64,000 nucleotides of DNA from Acetatifactor sp. (GTDB lineage: Bacteria; Bacillota; Clostridia; Lachnospirales; Lachnospiraceae): assembly GCA_016290775.1 (NCBI GenBank), contig JAEEVF010000001.1:124001-188000 (forward strand). The letters are read 5' to 3'. How positions within the stretch are numbered: position 1 is the stretch's first letter; every line of letters begins with the position of its first letter. Both the position numbers and the translations under genes were made by a program. Below are positions 62,404-64,000 of this stretch, one piece after another. The notes under the pieces were generated by a model that saw nothing but the letters and a program-made list of their open reading frames with translations, had not been told where the DNA came from and made no database searches.

Positions 62404-62428
62404 TTTTTCAAGCAACAAGCCCTATACT
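62400..62428 (+). promoter_or_regulatory. Promoter of the transaldolase gene
   Basis: TTGATT (62400-62405), 17-base spacer, TATACT (62423-62428). It starts at the last bases of rseP. The leader of about 85 bases holds the imperfect hairpin 62442-62480: CGTCT/AGACG outside, CTAAG-GAAA-CTTAG inside. I found no match to a known riboswitch. Confidence 0.65.
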
Positions 62429-62518
62429 GATAGAAGTGAAACGTCTACCGGCGCTAAGGAAACTTAGGTGCGGGGAGACGCTCAATAACAAAATCAAAGA
62501 GTAAAAGGAGAAACCGGC

Positions 62519-63172
62519 ATGAAATTTTTCGTTGATACCGCGAAGGTAGAGGACATTAAGAAGGCAAATGACATGGGCGTGATCTGTGGCGTAACCACGA
62601 ACCCTTCCCTGATCGCTAAGGAAGGCAGAGATTTCGTAGAAGTGATCAAAGAGATCGCTTCCATCGTAGACGGACCCATCAGTGGCGAAGTAAAGGCTAC
62701 GACCGTTGATGCTGAAGGCATGATCAAGGAAGGCCGCGAGATCGCAGCGATCCATCCCAACATGGTTGTTAAGATCCCTATGACCGTTGAAGGCCTGAAG
62801 GCTTGTAAGGCACTGACCGCAGAAGGCATTAAGACCAACGTAACCCTGATCTTCTCCGCAAACCAGGCACTTCTGGCTGCAAGAGCAGGCGCTACCTATG
62901 TATCTCCTTTCCTTGGCCGTCTGGATGACATCAGCACCAGAGGCGTAGATCTGATCCGTGAGATCGCTGACATCTTTGCAGTGGCAGGCATCAAGACCGA
63001 GATCATTGCAGCAAGCGTTCGCAATCCCATCCACGTTACCGATTGTGCACTGGCTGGCGCTGACATCGCAACCGTTCCTTACTCCGTGATCGAGCAGATG
63101 ACCAAGCATCCTCTTACGGACGCAGGCATCCTGAAGTTCCAGGCAGATTACAAGGCTGTTTTCGGTGAATAA
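62519..63172 (+). CDS. tal: Transaldolase (short, FSA/TalC-type)
   Basis: A 217-residue aldolase of the transaldolase/fructose-6-phosphate aldolase group. Visible are [33 protein letters not shown], the catalytic Lys in [42 protein letters not shown], and [10 protein letters not shown]. It moves dihydroxyacetone units in the pentose phosphate pathway. Members of this size may be transaldolases or FSA; I lean to transaldolase. Codon use is biased towards frequent codons as in highly expressed genes. Confidence 0.93.
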   Translation: MKFFVDTAKVEDIKKANDMGVICGVTTNPSLIAKEGRDFVEVIKEIASIVDGPISGEVKATTVDAEGMIKEGREIAAIHPNMVVKIPMTVEGLKACKALTAEGIKTNVTLIFSANQALLAARAGATYVSPFLGRLDDISTRGVDLIREIADIFAVAGIKTEIIAASVRNPIHVTDCALAGADIATVPYSVIEQMTKHPLTDAGILKFQADYKAVFGE

Positions 63173-63189
63173 GTAGAAAGCGACAAAGG

Positions 63190-63218
63190 CCTTCGGCAGT
63201 ATGCCGAAGGTCTTTTTT
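63190..63218 (+). terminator. Terminator after transaldolase
   Basis: CCTTCGGCA (63190-63198) pairs with TGCCGAAGG (63202-63210), 3-base loop, then TCTTTTTT. Confidence 0.9.
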
Positions 63219-63251
63219 AGGAAAAGACGACATAAAGATCAGGTGGACAAT

Positions 63252-64000
63252 ATGAAAATTTTTCTCAAAAAACAAGTTCTGACAATTCTTCTTTGCGCCA
63301 TCCTTGCGATCACGCTGGCATCCTGCGAGAAAAAGCAGGAGGGGCAAAAGGACGCAACTTCCAGTCAAAGCGTGGAAGAGAGTAAGGAGACCGCGAGCAC
63401 CGCAGAAAGCACTTCTTCCGAACAGGCATCCATACAGACTCCTGAGCCGGAAGAACCCATAACGCTTCGGGTCGGCGCATTAAAGGGACCGACCACCATG
63501 GGCCTTTTGTTCCTGATGGACAAGCAAAAGAACGGAAATGCCTGGAATGATTATGAATTCCAGATGGCGACGGGCGCAGATGAGCTGTTGCCTCTCATGG
63601 TTTCAGGAAAGCTCGACATTGCGCTGGTGCCGGCCAACTTGGCAGCCATTCTGTACCAGAAGACGGAGGGCGGCATTGCCGTGATCGACATCAACACCCT
63701 CGGCGTACTCTATCTTGTGAGCAGTGACGATTCCATCCAAAAGATCGAGGACCTGCGCGGCAGGACGGTCTATCTGACCGGAAAGGGCACGACGCCGGAT
63801 TATGTGCTGCAGTACCTTTTGAAGGGCGCGGGACTTTCCACGGATGACGTGACGCTGGAATATAAATCCGAAGCAACGGAAGTGGCAGCAGTCCTTTCGC
63901 AGAAAAAGGAGGCCATTGGCTTTTTGCCGCAGCCCTTTGTGACGGCGGCCTGCATGCAAAATGAAAGCTTAAAGATCGTTCTTTCGGCAAACTTGCTTTG
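63252..64000 (+). CDS. Substrate-binding lipoprotein (NMT1/SsuA-like), 3' truncated by window
   Basis: The frame is open from ATG 63252 to the end of the window, so at least 249 residues are visible. The start MKIFLKKQVLTILLCAILAITLASC is a lipoprotein signal peptide with lipobox LASC (Cys25). A Ser/Thr/Glu-rich linker is followed by a periplasmic-binding-type domain: ITLRVGALKGPTTMGLLFLMDK, GADELLPLMVSGKLDIALVPANLAA, and IEDLRGRTVYLTGKGTTPDYVLQYLLKGAGL, ending in EVAAVLSQKKEAIGFLPQPFV. The pattern matches SBPs of nitrate/taurine/thiamine-precursor-type ABC transporters. The substrate cannot be told. AGGTGG lies upstream of the ATG. Confidence 0.85.
   Translation, partial: MKIFLKKQVLTILLCAILAITLASCEKKQEGQKDATSSQSVEESKETASTAESTSSEQASIQTPEPEEPITLRVGALKGPTTMGLLFLMDKQKNGNAWNDYEFQMATGADELLPLMVSGKLDIALVPANLAAILYQKTEGGIAVIDINTLGVLYLVSSDDSIQKIEDLRGRTVYLTGKGTTPDYVLQYLLKGAGLSTDDVTLEYKSEATEVAAVLSQKKEAIGFLPQPFVTAACMQNESLKIVLSANLL

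Overview
The window looks like a chromosomal segment of a Gram-positive Clostridia bacterium, most likely Lachnospiraceae or a close relative. The evidence is gene order and regulatory signals: cysE-cysS-mrnC-rlmB-sigH, pyrH-frr-uppS-cdsA-dxr-rseP, a perfect CIRCE operator before groES-groEL, a T-box leader before cysE-cysS, AGGAGG-type ribosome binding sites, lipoprotein signal peptides, and an archaeal-type aspartyl-tRNA synthetase. No phage, insertion sequence or CRISPR array was seen. The assignment to a family is inference.

Region 1 (1-6888) is the accessory part. After the end of ribF comes an AT-richer block: a LytTR response regulator, a previously easy-to-miss 42-residue peptide (1488-1616), a radical SAM/SPASM enzyme with a PqqD-like domain, an M50-type membrane zinc peptidase, an ABC ATPase and permease, a 44-residue single-span membrane peptide, and a second ABC ATPase and permease. 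The 42-residue peptide has four cysteines spaced every third residue, in a stretch almost the same as the cysteine half of the sactipeptide thurincin H. I read the block as a complete sactipeptide (thioether bacteriocin) biosynthesis, export and immunity locus. This is the best candidate for an undescribed system in the window.

Region 2 (6889-28862) is mostly housekeeping: a Na/Pi cotransporter with PhoU-like tail, an SH3-NlpC/P60 wall hydrolase, tRNA-Val and tRNA-Met, an HMGL-type aldolase, a DEAD-box helicase with a long repetitive charged tail, ispF, rarA, a U32-like protein, lgt, AspRS, the Cys T-box with cysE-cysS-mrnC-rlmB-sigH, a large RND transporter with a coiled-coil insert, tRNA-Thr and trmO.

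Region 3 (28863-38450) is an oligopeptide ABC transporter operon (oppA-B-C-D-F plus one unknown membrane-anchored protein). Four of its subunits carry extra segments not usual for the family, and the oppA-oppB gap holds a series of hairpins.

Region 4 (38451-53930) holds a class A penicillin-binding protein on the minus strand, a YigZ protein, then a signalling and surface block: MBL-fold hydrolase, GAF-HD-GYP phosphodiesterase, a FecR-like lipoprotein with seven Cys-rich repeats, and an NHL-repeat protein. It continues with mgtE behind a structured leader, an AraC regulator, a DUF1905-C39 fusion, and an MBOAT/SGNH O-acetylation pair.

Region 5 (53931-64000) is groES-groEL, a bactofilin, pyrH-frr-uppS-cdsA-dxr-rseP (translation recycling, undecaprenyl and phospholipid precursors, MEP pathway, site-2 protease), a transaldolase, and the start of a substrate-binding lipoprotein that runs off the end.
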